The translations under genes were made by a program, and so were the position numbers. The notes below the pieces were generated by a model that saw only the letters and a program-made list of their open reading frames with translations, was not told where the DNA came from and did no database searches. Below, piece by piece: positions 8,842 to 17,937 of a DNA stretch of 43,242 nucleotides. The DNA is from an uncultured Pseudomonadota bacterium (GTDB lineage: Bacteria > Pseudomonadota > Alphaproteobacteria > RF32 > CAG-239): the NCBI GenBank assembly GCA_949292375.1, contig CASEZG010000010.1, positions 1-43,242 of the forward strand, given 5' to 3'. Numbering within the stretch: position 1 is the stretch's first letter; every line of letters starts with the position of its first letter.

Positions 8842-9441
8842 TCAGTTGTTATGGATTTCGTCCCAAGCTTCCAAAAGCCATGGATGGGGTGTCTTAATTT
8901 TTTCTTTGTTTAACATTAAGTTTTCGAAGTAACATTTGATGGCATTATCTAAGGAAACCTCGGCTGCTTTTTTGACCAAAGGCATATATGCCGGAGTATC
9001 TTTGCTGTCCCAACTTAATTTGTCGGCCAGAAACAGTAGTTTATCAAGGTTAGATGCATCTTTACGGAGTGTGGTATGACAGTTGATGGCATTAAGGACT
9101 TCTTTATCAACAATATTAAACGTTTCAACGGCGATAATACGAGATATTCGTTGATGAAGGAGATAAGGATTTTCTCGCTCTACGGGAAAGATTTCTAATC
9201 CAAAGTCTTCTGACATGGAAACATAATGTTCGATAGGTATAAGTGTGCTTATATCGTGTAAGAGAGCCGCGGTTTTGGCTTGTTCATAATCAACAACAAA
9301 TCTTTGAGCCAGAATTAAGGCATTGTCTTTTACTTTTAGGGTGTGTGCCAGAATATCGGGTCGTTGATTTGATGTAAAATTGTGGATTATGTTTTCTTCC
9401 AAAGAATAAAAATCAGTGCAAGTAATTGTATTTTCAGTCAT
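8842..9441 (-). CDS. HD-domain hydrolase, YqeK-like
   Basis: The 199-residue protein carries an HD metal-phosphohydrolase pattern: H in LAHTLKV, HD in LLHDIS, H in LLHQRI, CHTTLR, and ADKLSWDS. This order resembles YqeK, a family known for symmetrical diadenosine tetraphosphate hydrolysis. The ATG at 9441 has AGGAGG 10 nt upstream; the TTG three codons earlier sits almost on top of that site and is rejected. It reads toward the palindromic repeats and has no co-directional neighbour. The usual partner genes (nadD, rsfS) are absent, so the substrate is uncertain. Confidence 0.75.
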   Translation of the reverse strand: MTENTITCTDFYSLEENIIHNFTSNQRPDILAHTLKVKDNALILAQRFVVDYEQAKTAALLHDISTLIPIEHYVSMSEDFGLEIFPVERENPYLLHQRISRIIAVETFNIVDKEVLNAINCHTTLRKDASNLDKLLFLADKLSWDSKDTPAYMPLVKKAAEVSLDNAIKCYFENLMLNKEKIKTPHPWLLEAWDEIHNN

Positions 9442-9610
9442 TTGGCTCAATCCTCCTGATGAAGTCTTTTTTGCAACTCATGATGATGTTATTTCTATAT
9501 ATAATTGATTTTATTATAAAAATCTAGTTTTTTTTATGAAAATGTTTTGTTTCCTGATGTCAGTTAATTGTTAACAAAATTAAACTGTCTGTGTTAATTG
9601 GGCATTTTTA

Positions 9611-10909
9611 GTGTATAGTGACAATCGGTGGGGTGCCAAATATATTTTGAACGGGATGATGGACGTAGAATATAGTTTTGAAGCCACCAGAGCCAAATTA
9701 TCAAAATTAAAGGCGGGTGCTTTGTTTATGAGATGCGGAACTCAGAAAATAAAGTTGGCAATGGATTTGGTTAAAGATAAGCAAGATGAATTTGATGTTG
9801 TGGTATGGATTGCTCCGTCATCTTTTTTGGGGTGGGATACTTATACTAAGATAATTGATGAAAACTTAGCTGGTTTGTATAAAGAAATTTGTTTTTTTTC
9901 TATTGAAAATATTTCTTGTTCCGATGTGCATTATCTTCAGCTTTATTCTTTGGCTGAGAGATCCAGAGTTTTTTGTGTCGTAGATGAGAGTATTACGATT
10001 AAGAACAGTGAGGCAGGGCGAACCAAGCGGTTGTTGTCTTTGCGTAATATGTTTGTATATCGTCTTATTTTGAGTAGTTTGCCTTTAACGCAAGGCTTAG
10101 TTGATTTATATTCGCAAATTGAATTTATGCATCCGTCAATTTTGAATATGTCAGAGACACAATTTGTAAATAAGTATTTGTCACCATATGATGACGGAAC
10201 GCTTAGAAAATGGTCAAAGCCGGAAAATGAGAAAATTTTGATTGAGCAGATGAGACCCTTTATCTTTAAGTGTGATTTGAAAGAAAAATATAATTTGAAT
10301 TATTTTGATTTTTGTTTTGATTTAACGGAACAAGAGGAAAAATGTTATCAAGAAGAAAAAGATGCTTTTTTACAAGGAAAAAAACAAGCTGTGTTTATGG
10401 AGGTTGTACAACGGTTTCAGCATATATATACAATTGCCAAAAACAAGGTCGATGGTTTATTTAAGCTGATAGAAGAAATATTGGCTCGGGGTGAAAAGGT
10501 CGTTATTTATACCAAGTATTTTGACGAAATTCGATTTTTTGAAGAAAGCGGATTATTGAAAAGGGGCAAATATGTGGTTCTTTCGGGAAGAACGAATAAG
10601 AAAAGAGCCATAAAGTTTTTCGGACAAAGGATTAATGTGATGTTTGCGACTTATGGTGTTGATGGAAGAGGGTTGAATTTGTGCAATTGTAATAATATTA
10701 TTTATTTTTCGCAGACTTTTGATTATAAATGTAAGTTGCAATGTATGCGTAATGTGTATCAGTCCTATAATGGGAATGATGTTAACATTTATAACTTGTG
10801 GATTAATACGGGGTTAGATAAACTTATTCGGCAAAATTTGAACCGAAAGAGAAATGTTCTCTCCAATGTTTGTCGTATGATTTCGAAAGAGGAGGCTATG
10901 TCGTTATGA
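9611..10909 (+). CDS. SNF2-like ATPase/helicase homologue with degenerate motifs
   Basis: The overall order resembles phage- and mobile-element-type SNF2 helicases, but key residues are altered. Motif I reads GTQKI (about 43-47) instead of GTGKT. Motif II keeps D-E as VDES (124-127), followed by IKN as in SNF2 proteins. Motif III reads SSLP (155-158) where SGTP is usual. The C-terminal RecA-like half shows VVIYTKYFDE, a motif V-like ATYGVDGRGLNL, and a motif VI-like QCMRNVYQ (377-384) that keeps the first Arg but has Gln at the second. It may be a non-hydrolysing scaffold. Start: GTG at 9611 with GGG 8 nt upstream; ATG at 9656 is an alternative. Its stop overlaps the next gene by 4 bp (ATGA), so the genes are coupled. 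Confidence 0.7.
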   Translation: MYSDNRWGAKYILNGMMDVEYSFEATRAKLSKLKAGALFMRCGTQKIKLAMDLVKDKQDEFDVVVWIAPSSFLGWDTYTKIIDENLAGLYKEICFFSIENISCSDVHYLQLYSLAERSRVFCVVDESITIKNSEAGRTKRLLSLRNMFVYRLILSSLPLTQGLVDLYSQIEFMHPSILNMSETQFVNKYLSPYDDGTLRKWSKPENEKILIEQMRPFIFKCDLKEKYNLNYFDFCFDLTEQEEKCYQEEKDAFLQGKKQAVFMEVVQRFQHIYTIAKNKVDGLFKLIEEILARGEKVVIYTKYFDEIRFFEESGLLKRGKYVVLSGRTNKKRAIKFFGQRINVMFATYGVDGRGLNLCNCNNIIYFSQTFDYKCKLQCMRNVYQSYNGNDVNIYNLWINTGLDKLIRQNLNRKRNVLSNVCRMISKEEAMSL

Positions 10910-12207
10910 AAAAATATTTGGAGAAAAATGTTTATGATGCATTGCAGGATAGGTTAAAGTTTATTTTTGATAATTTTGACAATATCTATGTCTCTTTTTC
11001 CGGCGGAAAAGATAGCGGTTTGTTGTTAAACTTGGTGTTGAGTTATAAACGTCAGCATAATATTGATAGAAAAATAGGGGTTTTTCATCAAGATTTTGAG
11101 GCTCAATATCAAACGACAACGGATTTTGTGACCAGAATGTTTGAAAATAATTTAGAGGATATAGAGCCTTATTGGGTTTGTTTGCCGATGGGGTCACGTT
11201 GTGCGGTGAGTAACTATCAAATGTATTGGTATCCCTGGGACCCAGATCAAGAAAAGTTATGGGTTCGGCCAATGCCTAAATTGCCTTATATCATTAACCT
11301 GGATAATAATCCGTTTGATTTTTATAAGTACAAGATGGTTCAAGAGGATATGTATGCAGAGTTTGGTGATTGGTATTCTCGTCAGAAAAAAGGCAAGACA
11401 ATCTGTTTGTTAGGAATTAGGGCGGATGAATCTCTTAATCGATACAGAGCTTATGCTAATGTTAGAAAAACGATGATGAAAGGTAGCCAATGGACCTCTA
11501 AAATGGGAAAAAATTGGTGGAATGCATATCCTCTTTATGATTGGACGACGAAAGATGTGTGGATTGCAAACGGCAAGTTTGATTATGACTATAATAAGAT
11601 TTATGATTTATTTTGGCGGGCGGGATTATCTATTCATCAGATGAGAGTTGCCAGCCCTTATCATGAAAGCGCGAAAGAAAGCCTTAATCTCTATAGGGTT
11701 TTGGAGCCATCAACTTGGGTGAGGGTGGTTTCTAGAGTACAGGGGGCTAATTTTGGTGCTATTTATGGAAATTCACATGCTTTGGGGTCCAGAAAAATTG
11801 AATTGCCGGAAGGGCATACTTGGCGAAGTTATGTAAAGTTTTTGTTGGCAACATTGCCGGAATCTATGCGGCAAAATTATATTGAGAAGTTTAAGACATC
11901 AATTCGTTTTTGGTGGAAGAAAGGCGGTGTGGTTGCTGATGAGGCCATTAAGGAGTTAGAGGCTTGTAATTATCCTATTCGACATAACGGAAAAAGCAAT
12001 TATAAGAGCACTAAGGAAAAAATTATATTTCTCGGAACGCCGGATCATACTGATGATATTAAGTCTACGCTTGATATTCCGTCATGGAAAAGAATGGCGG
12101 TTTGTATTTTGAAGAATGATCATTTGTGCAAATATATGGGGTTTTCTCAAACACAAAAGCAGAATATAAGACAGCAAGAATTAATGGAAAAATATAAAAA
12201 ATTGTGA
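10906..12207 (+). CDS. IbrA-like PAPS-reductase-family protein (DUF3440)
   Basis: The 433-residue product opens with an ATP-pyrophosphatase PP-loop, SFSGGKDSG (about 30-38), and continues with features of the phosphoadenosine phosphosulfate reductase/DUF3440 group: HQDFEAQY, an aromatic YWYPWDP segment, GIRADES-NR, and NAYPLYDWTTKDVW. IbrA is the named relative, known from E. coli as a co-activator of prophage gene expression. The PP-loop is intact, so adenylation of a substrate is plausible, but the substrate is unknown. The ATG at 10906 overlaps the upstream stop in ATGA and has AGGAGG 10 nt ahead. The ParB-like gene follows after 9 nt. Confidence 0.85.
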   Translation: MKKYLEKNVYDALQDRLKFIFDNFDNIYVSFSGGKDSGLLLNLVLSYKRQHNIDRKIGVFHQDFEAQYQTTTDFVTRMFENNLEDIEPYWVCLPMGSRCAVSNYQMYWYPWDPDQEKLWVRPMPKLPYIINLDNNPFDFYKYKMVQEDMYAEFGDWYSRQKKGKTICLLGIRADESLNRYRAYANVRKTMMKGSQWTSKMGKNWWNAYPLYDWTTKDVWIANGKFDYDYNKIYDLFWRAGLSIHQMRVASPYHESAKESLNLYRVLEPSTWVRVVSRVQGANFGAIYGNSHALGSRKIELPEGHTWRSYVKFLLATLPESMRQNYIEKFKTSIRFWWKKGGVVADEAIKELEACNYPIRHNGKSNYKSTKEKIIFLGTPDHTDDIKSTLDIPSWKRMAVCILKNDHLCKYMGFSQTQKQNIRQQELMEKYKKL

Positions 12208-12216
12208 GGTGGTTAG

Positions 12217-12735
12217 ATGAGTGATTTTGTTAGTCCTGTTTATAATGTAAAGGCTATCCCTTTGGAGAAGATTAGGGCGAATGATTATAACCCGAACAAG
12301 GTTGCGCCACCGGAAATGAAACTTTTGGAAATCTCTATTTGGGAAGATGGTTTTACGCAGCCAATCGTTTGTTATTATGACAAAGCTCATGATGAATATA
12401 TTGTTGTAGATGGTTTTCACCGTTTTACGACGATGCTTACCAGCGAGAGAATCCGAAACCGAGAAAAAGGTAAAATGCCCGTGGTGGTTATTGACAAAGA
12501 ACTCGGTGAGCGTATGGCTTCAACCATCAGACATAACCGTGCACGCGGTAGCCATGTTGTGGATTTGATGAGCAATATTGTCGCAGAACTTTTGGAGATG
12601 GGAAAAAGTGATGCTTGGATATGCCGAAATATCGGTATGTCTGCCGATGAGTTGTTGCGTTTGAAGCAAATTACGGGATTGGCAACATTATTTAAAGATG
12701 AGGACTTTTCTAAGAGCTGGGAAGTTACGAAGTAA
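12217..12735 (+). CDS. IbrB-like ParB/sulfiredoxin-fold protein
   Basis: The 172-residue protein has the ParB N-terminal fold: IPLEKIRANDYNPN at the start, then VVDGFHRF (GxHR-type motif at about 65-69), and RHNRARGSH (105-113), the Arg/His-rich stretch shared with IbrB-type proteins. A C-terminal helical region (about 115-160) could bind DNA or a partner. ParB-fold domains bind or hydrolyse nucleotides; what this one does is unknown. GAGGTGG lies just upstream of the ATG. It is the last gene of the three-gene cassette. The pairing with a DUF3440 protein is a known arrangement, which raises confidence in both calls. Confidence 0.85.
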   Translation: MSDFVSPVYNVKAIPLEKIRANDYNPNKVAPPEMKLLEISIWEDGFTQPIVCYYDKAHDEYIVVDGFHRFTTMLTSERIRNREKGKMPVVVIDKELGERMASTIRHNRARGSHVVDLMSNIVAELLEMGKSDAWICRNIGMSADELLRLKQITGLATLFKDEDFSKSWEVTK

Positions 12736-12829
12736 AAAAAACGGCGTATAACTTGGAAAAATTTCTTTTTATTCCGATGAATTTGCTGTTTCGTAGTGGA
12801 AGTTATCGAATTTTGTTCGGAGGATGAAT

Positions 12830-14167
12830 ATGGACAAGCTAAATGATTTTTCTCTGATTTGGGGGATGCATCCGCAGTTGTTGGCAATTGTGATTATGTC
12901 AATTTGTTATCTGATTATTTTTAGTGAGAAAATAAACAGAGCGATTATTGTCTTGTTAGGTGCCGGTGTAATGATTGTGTCTGGTATTTTGACACAGCAG
13001 ACAGCTTTGAAAGGTATAGATTTTAATACTTTAGCTTTGCTCACCGGTATGATGATAATTGTTGGAATTGCTGAGAAGTCCGGAATGTTTCAGTTCGTGG
13101 CTGTTTGGGGCGCAAAACGTGTTAAGGCCTCTCCGCGAGGTTTGCTGATTGTGTTGCCGGTGGTTACGGCGGTGTTCTCGGCATTTTTGGATAATGTTAC
13201 GACGGTTTTGCTGATTGCTCCGGTTACGTTCCAAATTACTCGTACTTTGAAGATTAATCCCTATCCTTATTTGATATTGGAAATCTTTTCTTCAAATATT
13301 GGTGGTACGGCAACACTTATCGGCGATCCTCCAAATATCTTAATCGGTTCGTCAGTCGGTTTGTCTTTTATGGACTTTGTGGTTAATTTGACGCCGGTTG
13401 TTGTGGCTACAATGGTTGTTTTGCTCATTATGTTTGACCTTATTTGGGGAAGACGCATGACAACCAGCGATGATTGCAAAGCAGCCGTGATGTCCATGAA
13501 TGAAGTTGATTGTATTGTTGATAAGGGGTTGTTATATAAGTCTTTGTTTGTATTGGCTTGTGTTATTGCCGCTTTTGTGTCGGCAAAGCAATTGAATCTT
13601 GACAATGGTACAATAGCGTTGGTAGGTTCTGCAGTCTTGTTATTGCTTTACAGTTGGAGGTTTAAAGGCGAGGACAGAGATGCCAAAGTTCAAGAAGTTT
13701 TTGGCTTGGTTGACTGGACAACGATTTTCTTCTTTACCGGTTTGTTTGTTATTGTTTATGGCTTGGAAGAAACCGGTGTTTTAGAGGCGCTCGGACATTG
13801 GTTCTTAGAATTGACTGGTGGAAGCTTGACGGCTATGACTTATTTGGTTTTGTGGAGTTCGGCAATTCTTTCCAGCGTAATTGATAATATTCCCTTTGTG
13901 GCGACAATGATTCCGATGATTAAATCTATGGAAGAATCTGTCGGCGGCAGAGAGGTGATGATGCCTGTCTGGTGGGCGTTGTCTTTGGGTGCATGCTTTG
14001 GCGGAAACGGAACGCTTATCGGAGCATCCGCAAATGTGGTGGTGGCCGGTATGGCTATGCGAGAAGGACATCCGATTAAGTTCTTAGGCTTTTTGATTTG
14101 GTCTATCCCCGTGATGCTTTTAAGCGTGGCAATCGCTAATGTATTTTTGTTTTTAGAATATAATTGA
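12830..14167 (+). CDS. ArsB/NhaD-type ion permease (IT superfamily)
   Basis: This is a roughly 11-12 segment inner-membrane transporter of 445 residues. It carries the family signature SSNIGGTATLIGDPPN, a preceding FLDNVTTVLLIAP segment, and the matching second-half motifs SVIDNIPFVATMIP and GGNGTLIGASANVV, showing the two inverted halves. Homologues move sodium against protons (NhaD) or arsenite (ArsB); substrate cannot be told from sequence. No ars genes are nearby, which favours a Na+/H+ or carboxylate role. The ATG at 12830 has GGAGG 6 nt upstream; the ATG at 12824 touches that site and is rejected. A strong terminator follows. Confidence 0.85.
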   Translation: MDKLNDFSLIWGMHPQLLAIVIMSICYLIIFSEKINRAIIVLLGAGVMIVSGILTQQTALKGIDFNTLALLTGMMIIVGIAEKSGMFQFVAVWGAKRVKASPRGLLIVLPVVTAVFSAFLDNVTTVLLIAPVTFQITRTLKINPYPYLILEIFSSNIGGTATLIGDPPNILIGSSVGLSFMDFVVNLTPVVVATMVVLLIMFDLIWGRRMTTSDDCKAAVMSMNEVDCIVDKGLLYKSLFVLACVIAAFVSAKQLNLDNGTIALVGSAVLLLLYSWRFKGEDRDAKVQEVFGLVDWTTIFFFTGLFVIVYGLEETGVLEALGHWFLELTGGSLTAMTYLVLWSSAILSSVIDNIPFVATMIPMIKSMEESVGGREVMMPVWWALSLGACFGGNGTLIGASANVVVAGMAMREGHPIKFLGFLIWSIPVMLLSVAIANVFLFLEYN

Positions 14168-14182
14168 TGTTCTAAAAGTCTT

Positions 14183-14210
14183 AAAACCCCGCTGATTGGC
14201 GGGGTTTTTT
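14183..14210 (+). terminator. Rho-independent terminator
   Basis: AAAACCCCGC (14183-14192) pairs with GCGGGGTTTT (14199-14208) around a 6-nt loop, followed by T's. It closes the permease gene and separates it from the rhamnose operon. Confidence 0.9.
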
Positions 14211-14298
14211 GTGAATATGATAGGGAAAAAGATTGCTTTGCGGAAAAGGTGGTATAAAATACGCTCATTCTATTTGTGTAACTAGAGAGGATTTTTTT

Positions 14299-15183
14299 AT
14301 GAAAGGTATCATTTTAGCCGGAGGTAGCGGGTCCAGACTTTATCCGCTGACAAAGACAACCAGTAAACAGCTTTTGCCGGTTTATGACAAACCGATGATT
14401 TATTATCCTTTGTCAACCTTGATGTTGTTTGGTGTCAGAGAAATTTTAATTATCTCGACACCGCAAGATACTCCAAATATTGAAAAGTTGTTTGGTGATG
14501 GTAAGCATCTTGGTTTGGATATTTGTTATAAGGTTCAAGATGAGCCGAAAGGTATTGCTCAAGCGTTTACTATTGGTGCCGATTTTATTGGTAATGATGA
14601 TGTTTGCTTGATTTTGGGTGATAATATCTTCTATATGGGTGAGCAATTGAAGCTCTTTCGTGAAGAGATTGCCAAAAATGTCGGCGGTACGGTTTTTGGA
14701 TATCATGTTTCAGATCCGGAGCGTTTCGGCGTGGTCGAATTTGATAAAAATCATAAAGCTATTTCTATTGAGGAAAAGCCTAAACAGCCAAAATCTAACT
14801 ATGCTGTTGTCGGTTTGTATTTTTACAAGTCAGATGTGGTTGAAAAGGCTCGTAAATTGAAGCCTTCTGCCAGAGGAGAACTCGAGATTACGGATTTGAA
14901 CCGTGAATATTTGGAAGAAGGACGCTTAAATGTTGTTACGATGAAGCGTGGTAATGCTTGGCTTGATGCCGGAACACCGCAATCTTTGTTGGATGCGTCT
15001 AATTTTATCGGCATCATTGAAAAAAGACAGGATTTGAAAATAGCTTGTATTGAAGAGATTGCTTATAAGCGTGGTTTTATTGATGATGCGCAGATGCTCA
15101 AGCTTATTGATGCTTTGAAAGACGGTGTAGATTATAAGAGTTATTTGAAACGTGTATATGAGGACAGCCATGAAGATTATTAA
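14299..15183 (+). CDS. rfbA: Glucose-1-phosphate thymidylyltransferase
   Basis: RfbA (RmlA) makes dTDP-glucose from glucose-1-phosphate and dTTP, the first step to dTDP-L-rhamnose. The 294-residue protein starts with the nucleotidyltransferase signature GIILAGGSGSRLYP and has KQLLPVYDKPMIYYPL, LILGDNIFYG-like LILGDNIF, EEKPKQPKSNYAVVGLYFY, and GNAWLDAGTP. The ATG at 14299 follows GAGAGG with 8 nt spacing; upstream in-frame codons belong to the leader. A TATAAAAT element at 14253-14260 may be the -10 box, but I see no good -35. It is the first gene of a six-gene operon and overlaps rfbC by 14 bp. Confidence 0.96.
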   Translation: MKGIILAGGSGSRLYPLTKTTSKQLLPVYDKPMIYYPLSTLMLFGVREILIISTPQDTPNIEKLFGDGKHLGLDICYKVQDEPKGIAQAFTIGADFIGNDDVCLILGDNIFYMGEQLKLFREEIAKNVGGTVFGYHVSDPERFGVVEFDKNHKAISIEEKPKQPKSNYAVVGLYFYKSDVVEKARKLKPSARGELEITDLNREYLEEGRLNVVTMKRGNAWLDAGTPQSLLDASNFIGIIEKRQDLKIACIEEIAYKRGFIDDAQMLKLIDALKDGVDYKSYLKRVYEDSHEDY

Positions 15184-15715
15184 TACGGCCATTGAAGGGG
15201 TTTATGTTATTGAGCCTCAAGTTTTTGAAGATAACCGTGGTTATTTTTTTGAAAGCTATAATAAACAAAAAATGGATGAAGCCGGTTTGAAATATAACTT
15301 TATTCAAGATAACCAATCGATGTCGAAATATGGTACTATTCGCGGTATTCATTTCCAGAAGGGCGAATTTGCTCAGGCAAAATTGGTACGTGTCTTGGAA
15401 GGAACGGTTTTGGATGTGGCTGTTGATTTGCGCAAAGGTTCTAAGACTTTCGGAAAATATGTCGCGGTTGAGCTTTCGGCAGAAAATAAACGTCAGCTTA
15501 TGATTCCGCGTGGTTTTGGTCATGGTTTTTCCGTATTGTCTGAAACGGCGGTATTCACTTATAAATGTGATAATGTTTATAATAAAGAATCTGAAGGCGG
15601 TATTCGTTTTGATGATCCAGATATTCATGTGGATTGGAAGATTAAGCCGGAAGAGGCTATATTGTCAGAAAAAGATAAAAATGCACCATTTTTGAAGGAT
15701 GTTACATGTTTTTAG
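15170..15715 (+). CDS. rfbC: dTDP-4-dehydrorhamnose 3,5-epimerase
   Basis: RfbC (RmlC) epimerises the 4-keto-6-deoxyglucose intermediate. The 181-residue cupin shows VFEDNRGYFFESYN, QDNQSMSKYGTIRGIHFQ with the catalytic His, LRKGSKTFGKY, and IPRGFGHGF. The ATG at 15170 lies inside the end of rfbA, with GAGGA 5 nt upstream. Its own stop overlaps the rfbD start by 10 bp. Length and motifs are typical. Confidence 0.95.
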   Translation: MKIINTAIEGVYVIEPQVFEDNRGYFFESYNKQKMDEAGLKYNFIQDNQSMSKYGTIRGIHFQKGEFAQAKLVRVLEGTVLDVAVDLRKGSKTFGKYVAVELSAENKRQLMIPRGFGHGFSVLSETAVFTYKCDNVYNKESEGGIRFDDPDIHVDWKIKPEEAILSEKDKNAPFLKDVTCF

Positions 15716-16542
15716 TTGTGGGAGCTAATGGGCAACTCGGGAATGAGCTACGCCTTATTTTGGGTGATGCTGCTGAGTATGTAGATAGAGAGTTGTTGGA
15801 TATTACGGATGCCGGTGCGGTGAAGAATTTTGTTAAGCCGGAGAAATACAGCGCGGTTATTAATTGTGCAGCTTATACTGCTGTTGACAAAGCGGAAAGT
15901 GATGCTCAGCTGGCTGAAAAAATTAATGTCGATGGTCCCAAAAATTTGGCGGAGACAGGTGTTCCTTTGATTCAGGTTTCGACAGATTATGTTTTTGATG
16001 GATTAGGGCATAGACCTTATAAGGAAGATGATGAAACTCATCCGCAATCTGTGTATGGAGCTACAAAATTGGCGGGAGAAAAAGCTGTTTTGGAAAAAGC
16101 CAGCGGCTGTTTTGTGGTACGTACGGCATGGCTTTATTCTACATTCGGCAATAATTTTGTGAAAACAATGCGTCGCTTGGGGGCTGAGCGTGAAAATCTG
16201 AATGTTGTTTTTGATCAGGTTGGAACGCCGACTTATGCTCGAGATTTAGCGGAAGCGATTGTGGCAATGTTGCCAAAACTCAAGGCAGGAGCGAAAGAAA
16301 TTTATCATTTCTCTAATGAGGGTGTGTGTTCGTGGTATGACTTTGCCATTGAGATTATGCGTTTGTCCGGATTGGGGTGTAGAGTTAAGCCAATCGAGAG
16401 TAAGGATTATCCAACCCCGGCAAAACGTCCTTTCTATTCGGTTTTAAACAAAGGAAAAGTCAAAGAGGATTTTGGTTTAGAAATTAAGCATTGGTCGGAA
16501 AGTTTGAAAGATTGCGTGGAGAAGTTGAACAGTGGTCTTTAG
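15706..16542 (+). CDS. rfbD: dTDP-4-dehydrorhamnose reductase
   Basis: RfbD (RmlD) reduces the last intermediate to dTDP-L-rhamnose using NAD(P)H. The 278-residue SDR protein has the cofactor loop GANGQLGNEL, NCAAYTAVDKAE, QVSTDYVFDG with the catalytic Ser/Thr region, and YGATKLAGE (YxxxK). AAGGA precedes the ATG by about 6 nt. It overlaps rfbC by 10 bp and the following MBOAT gene by 11 bp, which argues for tight translational coupling across the junction into the O-acetylation pair. Confidence 0.95.
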   Translation: MFLVVGANGQLGNELRLILGDAAEYVDRELLDITDAGAVKNFVKPEKYSAVINCAAYTAVDKAESDAQLAEKINVDGPKNLAETGVPLIQVSTDYVFDGLGHRPYKEDDETHPQSVYGATKLAGEKAVLEKASGCFVVRTAWLYSTFGNNFVKTMRRLGAERENLNVVFDQVGTPTYARDLAEAIVAMLPKLKAGAKEIYHFSNEGVCSWYDFAIEIMRLSGLGCRVKPIESKDYPTPAKRPFYSVLNKGKVKEDFGLEIKHWSESLKDCVEKLNSGL

Positions 16543-17935
16543 TTCCTTAATATTTTTATGGCTGTTTTTGCCTGTTGTTTTTACGTTATATTTTCTTGCT
16601 AAAGAGCAATATCGCAATGTGATTTTGTTGGTTGCGAGTTTGTTCTTTTATGCTTGGGGCGAGCCGGTTTATGTTTTTGTGATGATTTTATCAATTATCA
16701 TAAACTATTTTTGTGGTTTGAAAATCGGAGCTGCTGAAGAAAGCAAACGTAAGAGGGCTTTGTTCTGGTGTGTGTTTGTAAACTTGGCTTTGCTGGGGGT
16801 ATTTAAATATACCGGTTTCTTTACGGAAAATGTGAATGCAATTTTTGGTTTGCAGGTTGAAGTTAAGCATTTGCCTTTGCCGATTGGTATTTCTTTTTAC
16901 ACGTTCCAATCTATTTCTTATTTGGTGGATATTTATCGCAAAGTTTGTGAACCGCAAAAAAATATTGTCAAAATGGGGTTGTTTATTTCCTTCTTTCCGC
17001 AGTTGATTGCCGGTCCGATTTTGAAATATTATGATATTGCCAGCCAAATTGACAAACGTCAGGTTACGTTGCCTTTGTTTAATGAAGGGGCTGTTCGGTT
17101 TTTGCAGGGTTTGGCAAAAAAGGTTATTATTGCCAATGTGATGGCGAAGACTGCCGATGAAATTTTTGCTTTGGGAATTGATGATTTAAGTACGCCGGCG
17201 GCATGGATTGGTATTATTGCTTATACGTTCCAAATCTATTTTGATTTTTCCGGTTATTCGGATATGGCTATCGGTTTGGGTAAGATGTTTGGTTTTCATA
17301 TTCATGAGAACTTTAATTATCCATATTTGGCAACATCTATTAAAGATTTTTGGCGTAGATGGCATATTTCTCTTTCAACGTGGTTTAAAGAATATTTGTA
17401 TATTCCGTTGGGCGGTAACAGAGAAGGTACGCTGAAGACTTATCGGAATTTGATGATTGTGTTTTTCCTGACCGGTTTGTGGCATGGCGCAAGTTGGAAT
17501 TTTGTAATTTGGGGCTTGTTTCATGGTACGTTTTTGGTCTTGGAACGTATTTTCCCGATTGAAAAGTTTTTAAGATTCCGTCTCTTACAGAGTGTCTATA
17601 CGTTGTTGATTGTGGTTGTGGCTTGGGTCTTTTTCCGTGCAGAGACATTAAGCGGAGCTTGGGCTTATTTGAACAGAATGTTTGTTCCTTATGATATGGA
17701 TACATATAGTAAATATTTGTCAAACGAGTTTGTTTATGTGGCTTTGTTGGCTTTTGTTTCTTGTGGTTTTGGCGCAATGTTTTATCAAAAAGTATTTGCT
17801 TGTTTGCGTCGTGAGAATTGGGGAAATATGCTGCTTAAGTTTATTAATCCGGCATTTTGTGCGGTGATTGCATATTGCAGTATTTTGTTATTGGCCAGCA
17901 ATACGTATAATCCGTTTATTTATTTTAGGTTCTAA
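16532..17935 (+). CDS. AlgI-like MBOAT O-acyltransferase (pair 2, within the rhamnose operon)
   Basis: This 467-residue membrane protein is a paralogue of the MBOAT at 7094. It has MVFSSL-FLWLF, PIGISFYTFQSISYLVD, FPQLIAGPILKYYD, DFSGYSDMAIGLGKM, DFWRRWHISLS, EYLYIPLGGNR and the active-site His in TGLWHGASW, ending NPFIYFRF. The GTG start at 16532 overlaps the end of rfbD by 11 bp. Its place between rfbD and rfbB suggests O-acetylation of a rhamnose-containing polymer; this is inferred from position only. Its SGNH partner begins 2 nt after the stop. Confidence 0.9.
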   Translation: MVFSSLIFLWLFLPVVFTLYFLAKEQYRNVILLVASLFFYAWGEPVYVFVMILSIIINYFCGLKIGAAEESKRKRALFWCVFVNLALLGVFKYTGFFTENVNAIFGLQVEVKHLPLPIGISFYTFQSISYLVDIYRKVCEPQKNIVKMGLFISFFPQLIAGPILKYYDIASQIDKRQVTLPLFNEGAVRFLQGLAKKVIIANVMAKTADEIFALGIDDLSTPAAWIGIIAYTFQIYFDFSGYSDMAIGLGKMFGFHIHENFNYPYLATSIKDFWRRWHISLSTWFKEYLYIPLGGNREGTLKTYRNLMIVFFLTGLWHGASWNFVIWGLFHGTFLVLERIFPIEKFLRFRLLQSVYTLLIVVVAWVFFRAETLSGAWAYLNRMFVPYDMDTYSKYLSNEFVYVALLAFVSCGFGAMFYQKVFACLRRENWGNMLLKFINPAFCAVIAYCSILLLASNTYNPFIYFRF

Positions 17936-17937
17936 GC

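Noticed and set aside
9611..12735. Complete Dnd or Ssp phosphorothioation system
   Set aside because: Only a PAPS-reductase-type protein is shared; no cysteine desulfurase, DndD/SspC-like ATPase or restriction genes are present.
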